Source of the DNA: Roseibium album
GTDB lineage: Bacteria; Pseudomonadota; Alphaproteobacteria; Rhizobiales; Stappiaceae
Direction: 5' to 3'
DNA length: 64,000 nt
Assembly: GCF_001404515.1 (NCBI RefSeq)
Contig: NZ_CXWE01000004.1
Location: 124,001 to 188,000, forward strand
Below the pieces are notes generated by a model. The model had not been told where the DNA came from and did not search any database. It saw nothing but the letters and a program-made list of their open reading frames with translations. Positions 43,412 through 51,739 of the stretch are shown in pieces; positions within the stretch are counted from its first letter, which is position 1, and the number at the start of each line of letters is the position of its first letter. A program made the position numbers and the translations under genes.

Positions 43412-44313
43412 CAGCTTTCCCCCGGTAGCTGCAAACCGGCGCTGCGGGCATATACCTTTGTGACGGCGGCATCGTCCTCGTGACCCAGCCCCATTTCAAC
43501 CGCGGTGGTGTACTGACGAAGGGCCGCTTCCGTAATCGGCGTTTCCAGACCGGACTTTTTTGCTGTTTCCAGAACAATGCCAAGGTCCTTCGGCCAGATG
43601 ACAACCTGGCTGTGCGGCGTGTAGTCCCCGGCAGCAACATGTGGAGCACGGTTTTCAAGCATCCAGCTCGTTCCGGCACATCTGCTGATGACGTCGATGA
43701 ACTTCTGCGGGTTGATGCCCTGCGTCATGCCGAACGTCATTGCTTCTGCCATTGCCGCGATGTGCACACCCGCAAGAAGCTGATTGACCGCTTTCATCGC
43801 CGATCCCGCACCAGCCCTGTCTCCCAGTTGGAAAACGGTTTCTGCAGTGGCATCCAGAACCGGCTTGGCAGCCGCAAAGGCTTCGGGTGTCCCGGCGGCC
43901 ATTATTGAGAGTTTACCCTCTCCTGCCTTCACTGATCCACCAGACACAGGTGCATCGAGATAATGAACGCCATGCGACTGGCAACGCGCCTCCATCGTCC
44001 TGGCAAATTCCGGAGGCACGGTCGCGCATGCCACCACCACAGCTCCCGGCCTGAGTTTAGGAACAAGACCAGCGTCTCCAAACAGGATGGTCTCGATCTG
44101 CTCGGCGTTGAGCACAACGGCCACGACCACATCGAGCATGGCGGCTACCGTTTCGACCGCATCGTCCGCACCGCCCTCTCTCCGGAAACAATCCATGCGC
44201 TCGGAAACGATGTCCTCCCCGAAAACTTCGTAGCCGCTGCGAATGCATGACTGCGCCATACCAAATCCCATGGACCCGAGACCGACGACGGCAATTTTCA
44301 CAGGGCCGGTCAT
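43411..44313 (-). CDS. ltnD: L-threonate dehydrogenase-like protein (3-hydroxyisobutyrate dehydrogenase family)
   Basis: NAD(P)-dependent beta-hydroxyacid dehydrogenase, 300 residues, predicted to oxidise L-threonate to 2-oxo-tetronate. The Rossmann motif VVGLGSMGFGMA lies at residues 9-20, the substrate loop DAPVSGGSVKAGEG near 120, and the catalytic Lys in GSAMKAVNQLLAG near 173. It overlaps the SMP-30 gene by 4 bases and otnK by one. Family members also act on tartronate semialdehyde or hydroxyisobutyrate; the gene set favours threonate. Confidence 0.85.
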   Translation of the reverse strand: MTGPVKIAVVGLGSMGFGMAQSCIRSGYEVFGEDIVSERMDCFRREGGADDAVETVAAMLDVVVAVVLNAEQIETILFGDAGLVPKLRPGAVVVACATVPPEFARTMEARCQSHGVHYLDAPVSGGSVKAGEGKLSIMAAGTPEAFAAAKPVLDATAETVFQLGDRAGAGSAMKAVNQLLAGVHIAAMAEAMTFGMTQGINPQKFIDVISRCAGTSWMLENRAPHVAAGDYTPHSQVVIWPKDLGIVLETAKKSGLETPITEAALRQYTTAVEMGLGHEDDAAVTKVYARSAGLQLPGES

Positions 44314-45263
44314 TCGGCTCCCCCCTTTGTTTCGCGAAACGCTTGAGCGGCATCCCTGCAGTTACTATGAACCCGGTAGACCTTGTCGGAGGACGTAATG
44401 AACATCGTCTTTCCGCTTTCCCCACCGAAACAGACATTGGAAGTCTGTGCAGGCAGCAAGATCTTGCCGACAAGAGCTCCTTCCGGCGAAAGGCAGTGAA
44501 TACCGTCAAGAGCCGAGGTCCAGACATAGCCCTGTTGGTCAACGCGAAATCCGTCAGGAATGCCGGGTGCAACGACGGCAAAAACACGTCCGTTTTTCAA
44601 CGTTGTGCCATCGACTTCGAAAACCCTGATATGGTGGGGAAGGTTGTAGTCAATGCCGGGAAAGCTTGCACCGCGAATGGCACCGGAATCGGCAATGTAG
44701 AGTTTGGTCTCATCCGGCGAAAAAGCCAGGCCATTCGGCTTGTCGAAATCCGTTGCGACAGCACGTATTTCCCCGTCCACCGACACGCTGTAGACATAGC
44801 AACCGTCAAGTTCACTCTCAGCCAGGTAACCTTCAACGTCGGAGTTGATGCCGTAGGGTGGATCGGTAAACCAGACCGATCCGTCCGAGCGGACCACGAC
44901 ATCGTTGGGGGAATTCAATCGTTTGCCTTCGAATTTGTCGACGATTGTCTCCACAGCGGTCAAGTCAAACGGATCTTGCCGCCGGACAACCCGTCGCCCG
45001 CCATGCTCGCAGGACACCATCCTGCCTGACAGATCAAGCGTGTTGCCATTTGCGAACTCACTGTTGATGAGTGCGATCGACACTCCATCCCGTTCGCTCC
45101 ACCGCAACATCCGCTTGTTGGGAATGTCGTTGAAGAACAGCCCGCCGTTCAACCAGACCGGGCCTTCCGTCCAGATACAATCCCTGGCGATGACTTCGGG
45201 AGCAATCGACGTATCGACGAATTCTTCAAAGAGCGGATCAACCGTTATGTAGCGGGGCGTCAT
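44310..45263 (-). CDS. SMP-30/gluconolactonase-family lactonase
   Basis: Six-bladed beta-propeller hydrolase, 317 residues. Divalent-metal ligands are visible in CIWTEGPVW (Glu), RLNSPNDVVV (Asn) and ADSG/LAFSPDE (Asp). It starts MTPRYITVDPLFEEF at 45263 with AAAGGAG upstream and overlaps the permease stop by ATGA. Placed between the transporter and ltnD, it could open threono- or erythronolactone to the free acid before oxidation (inference). The reading frame extends upstream into the permease gene without family sequence. Confidence 0.88.
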   Translation of the reverse strand: MTPRYITVDPLFEEFVDTSIAPEVIARDCIWTEGPVWLNGGLFFNDIPNKRMLRWSERDGVSIALINSEFANGNTLDLSGRMVSCEHGGRRVVRRQDPFDLTAVETIVDKFEGKRLNSPNDVVVRSDGSVWFTDPPYGINSDVEGYLAESELDGCYVYSVSVDGEIRAVATDFDKPNGLAFSPDETKLYIADSGAIRGASFPGIDYNLPHHIRVFEVDGTTLKNGRVFAVVAPGIPDGFRVDQQGYVWTSALDGIHCLSPEGALVGKILLPAQTSNVCFGGESGKTMFITSSDKVYRVHSNCRDAAQAFRETKGGAE

Positions 45264-46204
45264 GCGTGTGCTCCTTTCCGCATGGTCTGGAACAAAAGCA
45301 TAGCAAGAATGATGACACCGAAAACAATGCTTTTCCAGGCGTCGCCGATCTGCATCACAGAGAGTATCGAGGTCAGAAGCGTGATAAACAGGGCACCGCC
45401 GACAGTTCCGAACAGTCCGCCCCGTCCCCCCAGAATGGATGTTCCCCCGATAACGACTGCCGCAATGGTCGGCAGGAGAAACGGATCTCCCATGGACTGG
45501 TAGGCTTGGTTTGCATAACCGGCCAGCAATACGCCGCCCATCGCGGAACACATGCCCGCCAGCGCAAATGCGGCAAAGACAACACTTGGTGTAGAGACAC
45601 CAGACAGAAACGTTGCCTTCTCGTTGTAACCGATCGACCGCAAATAGCGTCCAAATGGCGTCCTGGTCAAAAACAGCGTGATAACGGCGCAGACAGCCAT
45701 CCAGATAAGAAAGCTCATGGGCAGGCCGAGAACACGTCCTGATGCCATGGAAACCATGAGCGGACTCGCTTCCCCTTTCGGGTTGAACCCACCAGTGTTG
45801 AGAACCGCGAGCCCCAACAGGATCGAATTGATGGCAAGCGTCCATACCATTGAGGGAATACGGAGGACCGCGACTCCAATTCCATTCACGATGCCGATCA
45901 GGGCTCCGAACGCCAGCGCGGCAGGGACAGCCAGAGCCGTCAGCAGCGGATCACCGGAACCGACCAACGCCGTCGACAGAATGGCGGCACCGGTCAGGAC
46001 CCAGGGCACCGAGAGATCGATGTGGCCCAACAGAATGACAATCGTTGCTCCCGTTGCCAGAAGACCAAGAAATGCCGCGATCTGAAGCTGCTGTGTCAGA
46101 TAGTCGAAGGTCAGGATTTGCGGGAAGAAGAAGCTTCCCGCGATTATGAGCAAGGCGGTGCCGATATACGGCATCAGACTGTCAGGTGTGATTGCGCGGT
46201 TCAT
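45260..46204 (-). CDS. Ribose-type ABC transporter permease 2
   Basis: Inner-membrane permease of the RbsC/XylH type, 314 residues with eight or more hydrophobic segments. The conserved segments LATGATIVILLGHIDLSVP and FGRYLRSIGYNEKATFLSG (the EAA-like loop contacting the ATPase) are present, along with GGTSILGGRGG. It overlaps permease 1 and the SMP-30 gene by 4 bases each. Confidence 0.93.
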   Translation of the reverse strand: MNRAITPDSLMPYIGTALLIIAGSFFFPQILTFDYLTQQLQIAAFLGLLATGATIVILLGHIDLSVPWVLTGAAILSTALVGSGDPLLTALAVPAALAFGALIGIVNGIGVAVLRIPSMVWTLAINSILLGLAVLNTGGFNPKGEASPLMVSMASGRVLGLPMSFLIWMAVCAVITLFLTRTPFGRYLRSIGYNEKATFLSGVSTPSVVFAAFALAGMCSAMGGVLLAGYANQAYQSMGDPFLLPTIAAVVIGGTSILGGRGGLFGTVGGALFITLLTSILSVMQIGDAWKSIVFGVIILAMLLFQTMRKGAHA

Positions 46205-47166
46205 CGGCCGAACACCTCAAGTCTGTTGCGTGCCCGCAGCACGTCTGCGCCACCCACTGCGATTGCAGCTGCCAGGATCAGGCCTTCAAACAGGGGTTGC
46301 GCAAGCGAGGGAATGCCTGAAAAGAACATGAGCGAAGCGATGGTCTTGAGAATGAAGGCCCCGGCCATTGCACCGACGAGCGACCCGACGCCGCCACGAA
46401 GCAGAACGCCGCCCAGAACAACCGCCGCGATTGAATTCAACGTGAAATTCGCCGCTATTCCGGCATCTCCGGTGGTGGTAACGAAGCTGTAGTACAGGCC
46501 GGCCACCCCGCCGAAAAGACCGGCCAGCGTGAATGCGGCGATGCGGATCAGCCGTGTGTCCATGCCCGACTGGAAAGCTGCCTGCTCGGAAGATCCCAAC
46601 GCATAAAGTCCCAACCCCAGTCCTGTTCGCCGGAACGGTATCCAGAACGCGAAGATCAGCAAGCCGGAGAGAACCAGCGCCGTCGGCACGCCGAAAACAT
46701 CCAGCGTCACCGCGTCCGCAAGATCGTAGTTGATCGCACCGCCCGGGGTCGGCCGAAGCATCAGCGCGACACCAATGAAAATCGACGCCGTCGCCAACGT
46801 AACGACGATCGGTTGAATGCGGCCGTAGACAACAACGAGCCCATTCACGAGGCCGCAGGCCGCGCCGGCGGCCAAGACGGCGACAATGCCGAAACCGATC
46901 CCGATAGCCGAGCCGTCCAGCAAGTGTGACGCCAGGGTGTTGGTCAGGGCCATGACGGCACCGACAGACAAGTCGATACCGCGCACAACAACGGCAAAGA
47001 ACTGTGCGATGGCCGCCAGACCGAGGATGAGACATTGGTTGGCCCAAATTGTCAAAACGTAGGTGGATGCCCCGCGCGGGTGCGTTCCCAGATAAAGAGA
47101 AAGAAGCACCAGCAAGACAATTGCGGCAATGACTTCGCGCCTGTTTGAGCGAATGTAATCAAGCAT
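46201..47166 (-). CDS. Ribose-type ABC transporter permease 1
   Basis: RbsC-type permease, 321 residues. AQFFAVVVRGIDLSVGAVMAL and GLGLYALGSSEQAAFQSG match the substrate-channel and coupling loop motifs of the family, and AAVVLGGVLLRGGVG is the conserved late segment. It pairs with permease 2 as a heterodimer. Its start overlaps the ATPase stop by 8 bases. Confidence 0.93.
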   Translation of the reverse strand: MLDYIRSNRREVIAAIVLLVLLSLYLGTHPRGASTYVLTIWANQCLILGLAAIAQFFAVVVRGIDLSVGAVMALTNTLASHLLDGSAIGIGFGIVAVLAAGAACGLVNGLVVVYGRIQPIVVTLATASIFIGVALMLRPTPGGAINYDLADAVTLDVFGVPTALVLSGLLIFAFWIPFRRTGLGLGLYALGSSEQAAFQSGMDTRLIRIAAFTLAGLFGGVAGLYYSFVTTTGDAGIAANFTLNSIAAVVLGGVLLRGGVGSLVGAMAGAFILKTIASLMFFSGIPSLAQPLFEGLILAAAIAVGGADVLRARNRLEVFGR

Positions 47167-48676
47167 GAACCACCTTGCGTTCTTCAGTGACGTTCAGTGA
47201 TGCGGCAATGATGTTCTGCGCGGTCATGTTGTCTCCACTCATGGAAGCCGCCAGACGACCGGCATAGAAGATATGGGTTTCATCGCACAGTTGGATCAGT
47301 TCTTCGTAGTCCGTGCTGAGGAGCAAAATGGCTGTGCCTTCATCGGCAAGGCGACGCAGCATCTGGTAGATCTGGGTCTTGGTCTTCACGTCTATGCCGC
47401 GGGTCGGATCTGCAAGCAAAAGGCAGCGTGGCTTGATCGCAAGCCATTTCGCCAGAACAACCTTCTGCTGGTTACCACCCGACAGTGACGACACCGGCAG
47501 CTCCAGGCCGCCATGCTTCAGTTCAAGCCGGTCGAGAGTGCTCGTGTAAAGCTCTGGATCGGACGCATCGAGGTCCTTAAGTCCGAGTGCGGCGAGTTGC
47601 AGGTTTTCCAAGATGCTCTGCTCCTGGATCAGACCCTCGGTTTTGCGATCTTCGGGAATGAACGCCAGAGCAATGTCAGGCTGCTTGGCCGCCTTCGGAC
47701 TTGAGTACGAAACAGGTTTTCCCGAGACCGATATTCTTCCTTCAGCACGCCGCAACAGGCCGAAGAGACCCATCAGAAAAGCCCCCTGCCCCTGTCCGTC
47801 CAGGCCACCGAGTCCCACGATCTGGCCTTCGCGTACGCTCAGGCTAACGTCAGCAAAGCGTCCCTCCCATGAAAAGTTTTCAACCTTCAGGACTTCCTTT
47901 CCGGTCGCTGAGACCGGTGGCTTGGGCGGAAACAACTCCCCGATCTTCTGCCCTACCATCATGTTGATAATCTCATCGTAGGAATGTGCGCCCTGGTCAA
48001 AGGTGGCGACGCGGCTGCCATTGCGGAAGACTGAAATCCTGTCGGCCAAAGCTTCGATTTCGTGAAACCTGTGCGAGATGAACAAGACACTCGTGCCCTG
48101 ATCCCTTTCCGCACGGATCAGGTCAAAGACCTTGGCCACCACCGAGGCATTGAGAGCGGATGTCGCTTCGTCAAGAATAAGAAGTCTTGGAGCACGCATC
48201 AGCGCCTTGGCGATCTCGACCTGCTGGCGCGACGGCAGCGAAAGATCGGAGACCCGCGTGGACATCTTGATGTGCCCGCCATCGATGCGAGTCAGTACAT
48301 CCTGTGCCTTTGCCAATGCTTCCGACCTGAGCCATCCAAGACCGCTGCCGGGTGCGCCAAGAAGCAGGTTCTCTCGCACAGTCAGGTCAGGCACCAGGGA
48401 AAGTTCCTGAAACATGCAAACCAGTCCGAGATCCTGAGCGGTGCGCGGTGTTGCAAGCTTGACGTCCGTATCGTCCAGAATTATCCGCCCGCCGGTCGGC
48501 TGAAGAACGCCGGCGATCAGCTTCATGAGCGTTGACTTGCCGGCACCGTTTTCACCTAGAACAGCGTGGATCTCGTGCGATCTGCACGCGAAGTCGACGT
48601 CTTCAAGTGCTTTGGTCGCGCCAAAGTGCATTGAAATGTCCCGCATTTGCAACAGGGGCACATCATGTTGGTTCAT
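47159..48676 (-). CDS. Ribose-type ABC transporter ATPase (two nucleotide-binding domains)
   Basis: Energy-coupling subunit of the RbsA/XylG type, 505 residues. Domain 1 has Walker A GENGAGKSTLMK and Walker B LLILDEATSAL. Domain 2 has the usual degenerate P-loop (GLGGLDGQGQGAF) and signature SSLSGGNQQK, then LLLADPTRGIDV. It lies 56 bases downstream of the binding-protein gene in the same direction. Confidence 0.95.
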   Translation of the reverse strand: MNQHDVPLLQMRDISMHFGATKALEDVDFACRSHEIHAVLGENGAGKSTLMKLIAGVLQPTGGRIILDDTDVKLATPRTAQDLGLVCMFQELSLVPDLTVRENLLLGAPGSGLGWLRSEALAKAQDVLTRIDGGHIKMSTRVSDLSLPSRQQVEIAKALMRAPRLLILDEATSALNASVVAKVFDLIRAERDQGTSVLFISHRFHEIEALADRISVFRNGSRVATFDQGAHSYDEIINMMVGQKIGELFPPKPPVSATGKEVLKVENFSWEGRFADVSLSVREGQIVGLGGLDGQGQGAFLMGLFGLLRRAEGRISVSGKPVSYSSPKAAKQPDIALAFIPEDRKTEGLIQEQSILENLQLAALGLKDLDASDPELYTSTLDRLELKHGGLELPVSSLSGGNQQKVVLAKWLAIKPRCLLLADPTRGIDVKTKTQIYQMLRRLADEGTAILLLSTDYEELIQLCDETHIFYAGRLAASMSGDNMTAQNIIAASLNVTEERKVVHA

Positions 48677-48732
48677 CGGGCGTTTCCACTTTTTTCCGGC
48701 GGCATTTTGAAAACGCCGCCGGACTGTTGGTA

Positions 48733-49812
48733 TTATGTGTTGTCTGGATCCTGGCCTGTGATTTCCTCAGGCGTAAAGGGTGCAAAGCATTCGGCAAAGC
48801 CTGTGCCCGTGTTGAAGGACTTCGGAAGATCGGGGAAGTAATTCACCCCGGCCTCCAGGCCTTCAGCCTTGACCTGCGGAATTGGCAGGTAAATGGTTTG
48901 TGGCAACTCATTGCCTTCAAGCAAGGCGACGGCCGCTTCAAGTGCAATCGCAGACATTGCAGGTGCCTGGCTGGCCGAGACACCCGGTATGTCGAGTTCA
49001 TCCATCAGAATGCGAACACCGTTTTCACCATCGACACCCATGGGCACAATTGGATGCCCTGCCGACTGCATGGCATTGATCGTTCCCGCCGAACCGTGCT
49101 GCGACACAACCGCGTCGAACTCACCATGTGTGGCAAGGGCGTCACCCACCACTTTCTGGCTGGTGCCAGTGTCCCAGTTTCCGACGACTTCAACGATTTC
49201 CAGTCCGTCAACCTGTTCCAGCACGCTCATCATGCCCAGGCGGCGGTCACGATCTGTCGCGTTGCCAGGCAATCCGTTGACCATCAGGACCTTTTTGGCG
49301 TTGCCGCCCAAAATATCCATCACTGTCTGCGCCTTCAACGCGCCAAGTTCCTTCTGGCTTTCGTTGACCTGGACGACTTTGTCGGTGTCGAGAACATTAT
49401 CGAAGGGAACAAGAATAGTACCGGCGCGCTCGGCACGCCGGATGACCGGCTCGAATGCCGTCGGATTGACCGCGATGAAGGTTATCGCGTCATAACCTGC
49501 GGCAATGAAATTGTCGATTGCCGCAATCTGGGCTGCACTGTCGTTTCCAACCGACACAATGGAGAACGTATCGACCTTGCCTGCATTCTCTGGGCGTGCA
49601 GCCCATGCCTTCGCGGACTGAATTGCCTGGATGCGCCAGTCGTTGCCCGCAAAGCCGTTCACAAACGCTAGTTTGTAAGGGCCGTCCTTCGCATCATATG
49701 AGATCGTGGACGTCTCGGGCGCCGGAACAAAGCACTCTGGCCGATAGGTGTCTCCAAATGCCACACCTGCGCTTGCCACCAACATGGTCGCGCTCAAAAG
49801 CAAGTTCTTCAT
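48733..49812 (-). CDS. Ribose-type ABC transporter periplasmic binding protein
   Basis: Sugar-type type I periplasmic binding protein, 359 residues. A signal peptide is visible (MKNLLLSATMLVASAGVAFG). Family blocks include GNDWRIQAIQSAKAW, DNFIAAGYDAITFIAVNP and VLMVNGLPGNATDRDR. GGGAGGA precedes two adjacent ATG codons; 49812 has the better spacing than 49815. It is the first gene of the operon, divergent from the LacI gene. The ligand is inferred to be a four-carbon acid sugar or its lactone. Confidence 0.9.
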   Translation of the reverse strand: MKNLLLSATMLVASAGVAFGDTYRPECFVPAPETSTISYDAKDGPYKLAFVNGFAGNDWRIQAIQSAKAWAARPENAGKVDTFSIVSVGNDSAAQIAAIDNFIAAGYDAITFIAVNPTAFEPVIRRAERAGTILVPFDNVLDTDKVVQVNESQKELGALKAQTVMDILGGNAKKVLMVNGLPGNATDRDRRLGMMSVLEQVDGLEIVEVVGNWDTGTSQKVVGDALATHGEFDAVVSQHGSAGTINAMQSAGHPIVPMGVDGENGVRILMDELDIPGVSASQAPAMSAIALEAAVALLEGNELPQTIYLPIPQVKAEGLEAGVNYFPDLPKSFNTGTGFAECFAPFTPEEITGQDPDNT

Positions 49813-49863
49813 CATATCCTCCCTGAATGACCAAAAGGCCGAATTGCTTGCCTGCAACTCCAA

Positions 49864-49881
49864 TGTGTTTACGTAAACACA
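49864..49881. promoter_or_regulatory. LacI-type operator 1
   Basis: TGTGTTTACGTAAACACA is an 18-bp perfect palindrome with the central CG typical of LacI-family sites. It lies between the divergent binding-protein and LacI genes, about 52 bases upstream of the binding-protein start. Confidence 0.75.
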
Positions 49882-49898
49882 CATTGATATATCTATTA

Positions 49899-49912
49899 TG
49901 TTTATGTAAACA
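49899..49912. promoter_or_regulatory. LacI-type operator 2
   Basis: TGTTTATGTAAACA repeats the operator-1 core with one mismatch. Its centre lies 33 bp, about three helical turns, from operator 1, so two repressor dimers would sit on the same face. A TTGACG at 49915-49920 (minus strand) could be the -35 box of the transporter operon, making the operators overlap the promoter. Confidence 0.65.
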
Positions 49913-49956
49913 TTCGTCAAGAAAAAAATGAACCGCGTTGAATTCCAAGACTTTCG

Positions 49957-50982
49957 ATGTCGACCAGACGGAACAGCAAAGCCAACAAGAACCAGCCAAC
50001 GATGCACGATGTCGCCCGTGTTGCAGGTGTCAGTCAGATGACTGTGTCACGGGTCATGCGGGGTGCCGGCTACATTTCGCGGACAGTGCGCGAACAGGTG
50101 AACAATGCTGCGCGTGAAATCGGTTACGTGCACAATCGCCTTGCCGGAGGAATCTCCTCCTACGACAATCCGCTTGTCGGTGTTGTGCTGCCGACGCTGC
50201 AGAACCGGGTGTTCACGGAAGTCCTTTCTGGAATAAACGAAACCCTCAACACGGCCGGCCTGCGCCCGGTCTTCGGCGTTTCGGAATATTCCCAGTCAGC
50301 CGAAGAAGAACTCGTGTTCGACCTCCTGTCCTGGCGCCCGCGCGGACTGATTTTACCCGGACTGGAACACAACGAATCCGTTCGGCGCATTGTCGAGCAG
50401 ACAGGTGTCCGGGTTGCGGAAATCATGGACGTCGACGGCGAGCCCATGACCGCAAGCTTTGGCGTCTCGCACGTCGATGCTGGCCGAGAAATGGCAACAC
50501 ACCTGCTTGAGCGCGGTTACAGAACCTTCGGGTACATCGCCAGCCAGGGCGGACACGACCTACGTGCGACGAAGCGGTTCGAGGCATTTGCTTCCCGGGT
50601 ACGTGACGCGGGCGGACAACTGATCGCGCAACGTATGTCAAACGAGCCCTCTTCCATGGTCGCAGGCAGGCAATTGACCATGGAGGTGCTCGCACATCCC
50701 GATCGACCCGACGCCATATACTACGCCAACGACGATCTTGCCGCCGGCGGACTAATGCATTGCCTGTCGCATGGTGTCGATGTCCCCGGTCAAGTTGCAA
50801 TCGCCGGCTTCAACGGACTCGGTTTCCTGTCGGCTTTGCCAATGAAAATCACAACAACTCAAACGCCGCGCTATGAGATCGGAGTCTCAGCGGCTGAATG
50901 GATCTCGACCCCGCTGGATACCCCGGCCGAAAAGCTCATCGAAAAGTTGGACACAGAAATTCTCTTTGGTGAGACCACGTAG
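49957..50982 (+). CDS. LacI-family transcriptional regulator
   Basis: DNA-binding repressor, 341 residues. The HTH MHDVARVAGVSQMTVSRVM is at about residues 16-34, followed by the hinge helix region NRLAGGISSYDN. A periplasmic-binding-like ligand domain (VGVVLPTLQNRVFTEVLSGI, GGHDLRATKRFEAF, YYANDDLAAGG) fills the rest. It is divergent from the threonate-type operon, with two palindromes between, so local and auto-regulation are likely. It resembles GntR/IdnR-like regulators of sugar acids. Confidence 0.93.
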   Translation: MSTRRNSKANKNQPTMHDVARVAGVSQMTVSRVMRGAGYISRTVREQVNNAAREIGYVHNRLAGGISSYDNPLVGVVLPTLQNRVFTEVLSGINETLNTAGLRPVFGVSEYSQSAEEELVFDLLSWRPRGLILPGLEHNESVRRIVEQTGVRVAEIMDVDGEPMTASFGVSHVDAGREMATHLLERGYRTFGYIASQGGHDLRATKRFEAFASRVRDAGGQLIAQRMSNEPSSMVAGRQLTMEVLAHPDRPDAIYYANDDLAAGGLMHCLSHGVDVPGQVAIAGFNGLGFLSALPMKITTTQTPRYEIGVSAAEWISTPLDTPAEKLIEKLDTEILFGETT

Positions 50983-51109
50983 TCGAAAAGAATTGTACTC
51001 AACCATCGATTCCTGCTGCCAAAATGAGACACTGACTCGAACGCCGGCACAAGTTGGCATGCAGACGACTGATTTACTCCCCGATCATTGGTCAGTTTCC
51101 GGCCTAGGT

Positions 51110-51620
51110 TAAGCTTTTCTCTGCACCTTCTGATCGGGTTGGTTTGTGTCGATTGCCTGCCCTTGGACCAAGGCAGCCGGTTTGCCGCGAAAGGTTGAGT
51201 GCAGGCAATTTCGGTTTAAAATCCACCCACTTTCTAACACGGGCGTTGGCCTGGGAGCCAGATTCGCCGGTTTACAGATAGGCGCACTCCAATTTCAGGA
51301 TACGCCACTGCCATTCGACAAAGATATTGTCGAAAAATCGTCCCTTGCCATCCATTTAAAACCTGGCAGTGCAAGTTTGCTTGCACGAGAGGCGAGATGC
51401 GAACGCCCACCCTCTGCTACCGGTCCGTCCATGCAAACGAGGTGAACTGCGACCCCTGATTCATATTCATGATGTCTGGCGTGCCGATTTTTTGGGGCGC
51501 TTCATTCATCACCTCCACGCAGAAATCGGCTTCCAGAGTGTTCGAGATGCGCCATGCCAACACCTGGCAAATGAACCAGCCGATGATCGCGACCAGATAG
51601 AGCAACCCACGGTGCATCGG
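51110..51620 (-). pseudogene. IS3-family transposase fossil upstream of the RpiR gene
   Basis: The minus strand encodes MHRGLLYLVAIIGWF, LAWRISNTLEADFCVEVMNE and NMNQGSQFTSFAWTDR, then a stop. After a break it resumes MDGKGRFFDNIFVEWQWRI, ECAYL, RKWVDF and NRHKPTRSEG before a terminal stop. The order matches the integrase core of IS3-family OrfB. A 37-base insertion (about 51355-51391) sits between the RIS and MDGKGR segments. The 5' part of the element is gone. Confidence 0.85.
51370..51385. promoter_or_regulatory. Third TGCAA-N6-TTGCA site, inside the transposase fossil
   Basis: TGCAA GTTTGC TTGCA, extended to 7-bp arms GTGCAAG/CTTGCAC, lies in the 37-base insertion in the fossil, about 305 bases centre-to-centre from the proximal sites. 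It may be a remote operator or chance. Confidence 0.35.
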
Positions 51621-51674
51621 CAATCAAGAGATGCCGGACGTCCAGACCTTCGGTAACGGGCAGATGAATTAATT

Positions 51675-51690
51675 TGCAAGAAAAATTGCA
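51675..51690. promoter_or_regulatory. Proposed RpiR operator, distal half
   Basis: TGCAA GAAAAA TTGCA inverted repeat, 50-65 bases upstream of the RpiR start in an A/T-rich region. Confidence 0.55.
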
Positions 51691-51705
51691 ATTGTATTTG
51701 AATCA

Positions 51706-51721
51706 TGCAAATTTACTTGCA
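51706..51721. promoter_or_regulatory. Proposed RpiR operator, proximal half
   Basis: TGCAA ATTTAC TTGCA inverted repeat; it starts 31 bases after the first site (about three turns) and ends 18 bases before the RpiR ATG. The identical arms and spacing suggest cooperative autoregulation. Confidence 0.55.
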
Positions 51722-51739
51722 CAACGATGAAGGATGATC

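Noticed and set aside
45264..45845. N-terminal extension of the SMP-30 protein (upstream frame open for 194 codons)
   Set aside because: The extra sequence lies within the permease gene in another frame and lacks lactonase sequence; the ATG at 45263 has a good ribosome binding site.
51369..51656. Plus-strand frame of 95 codons upstream of the RpiR gene
   Set aside because: It lies opposite transposase-fossil sequence and shows no family of its own.
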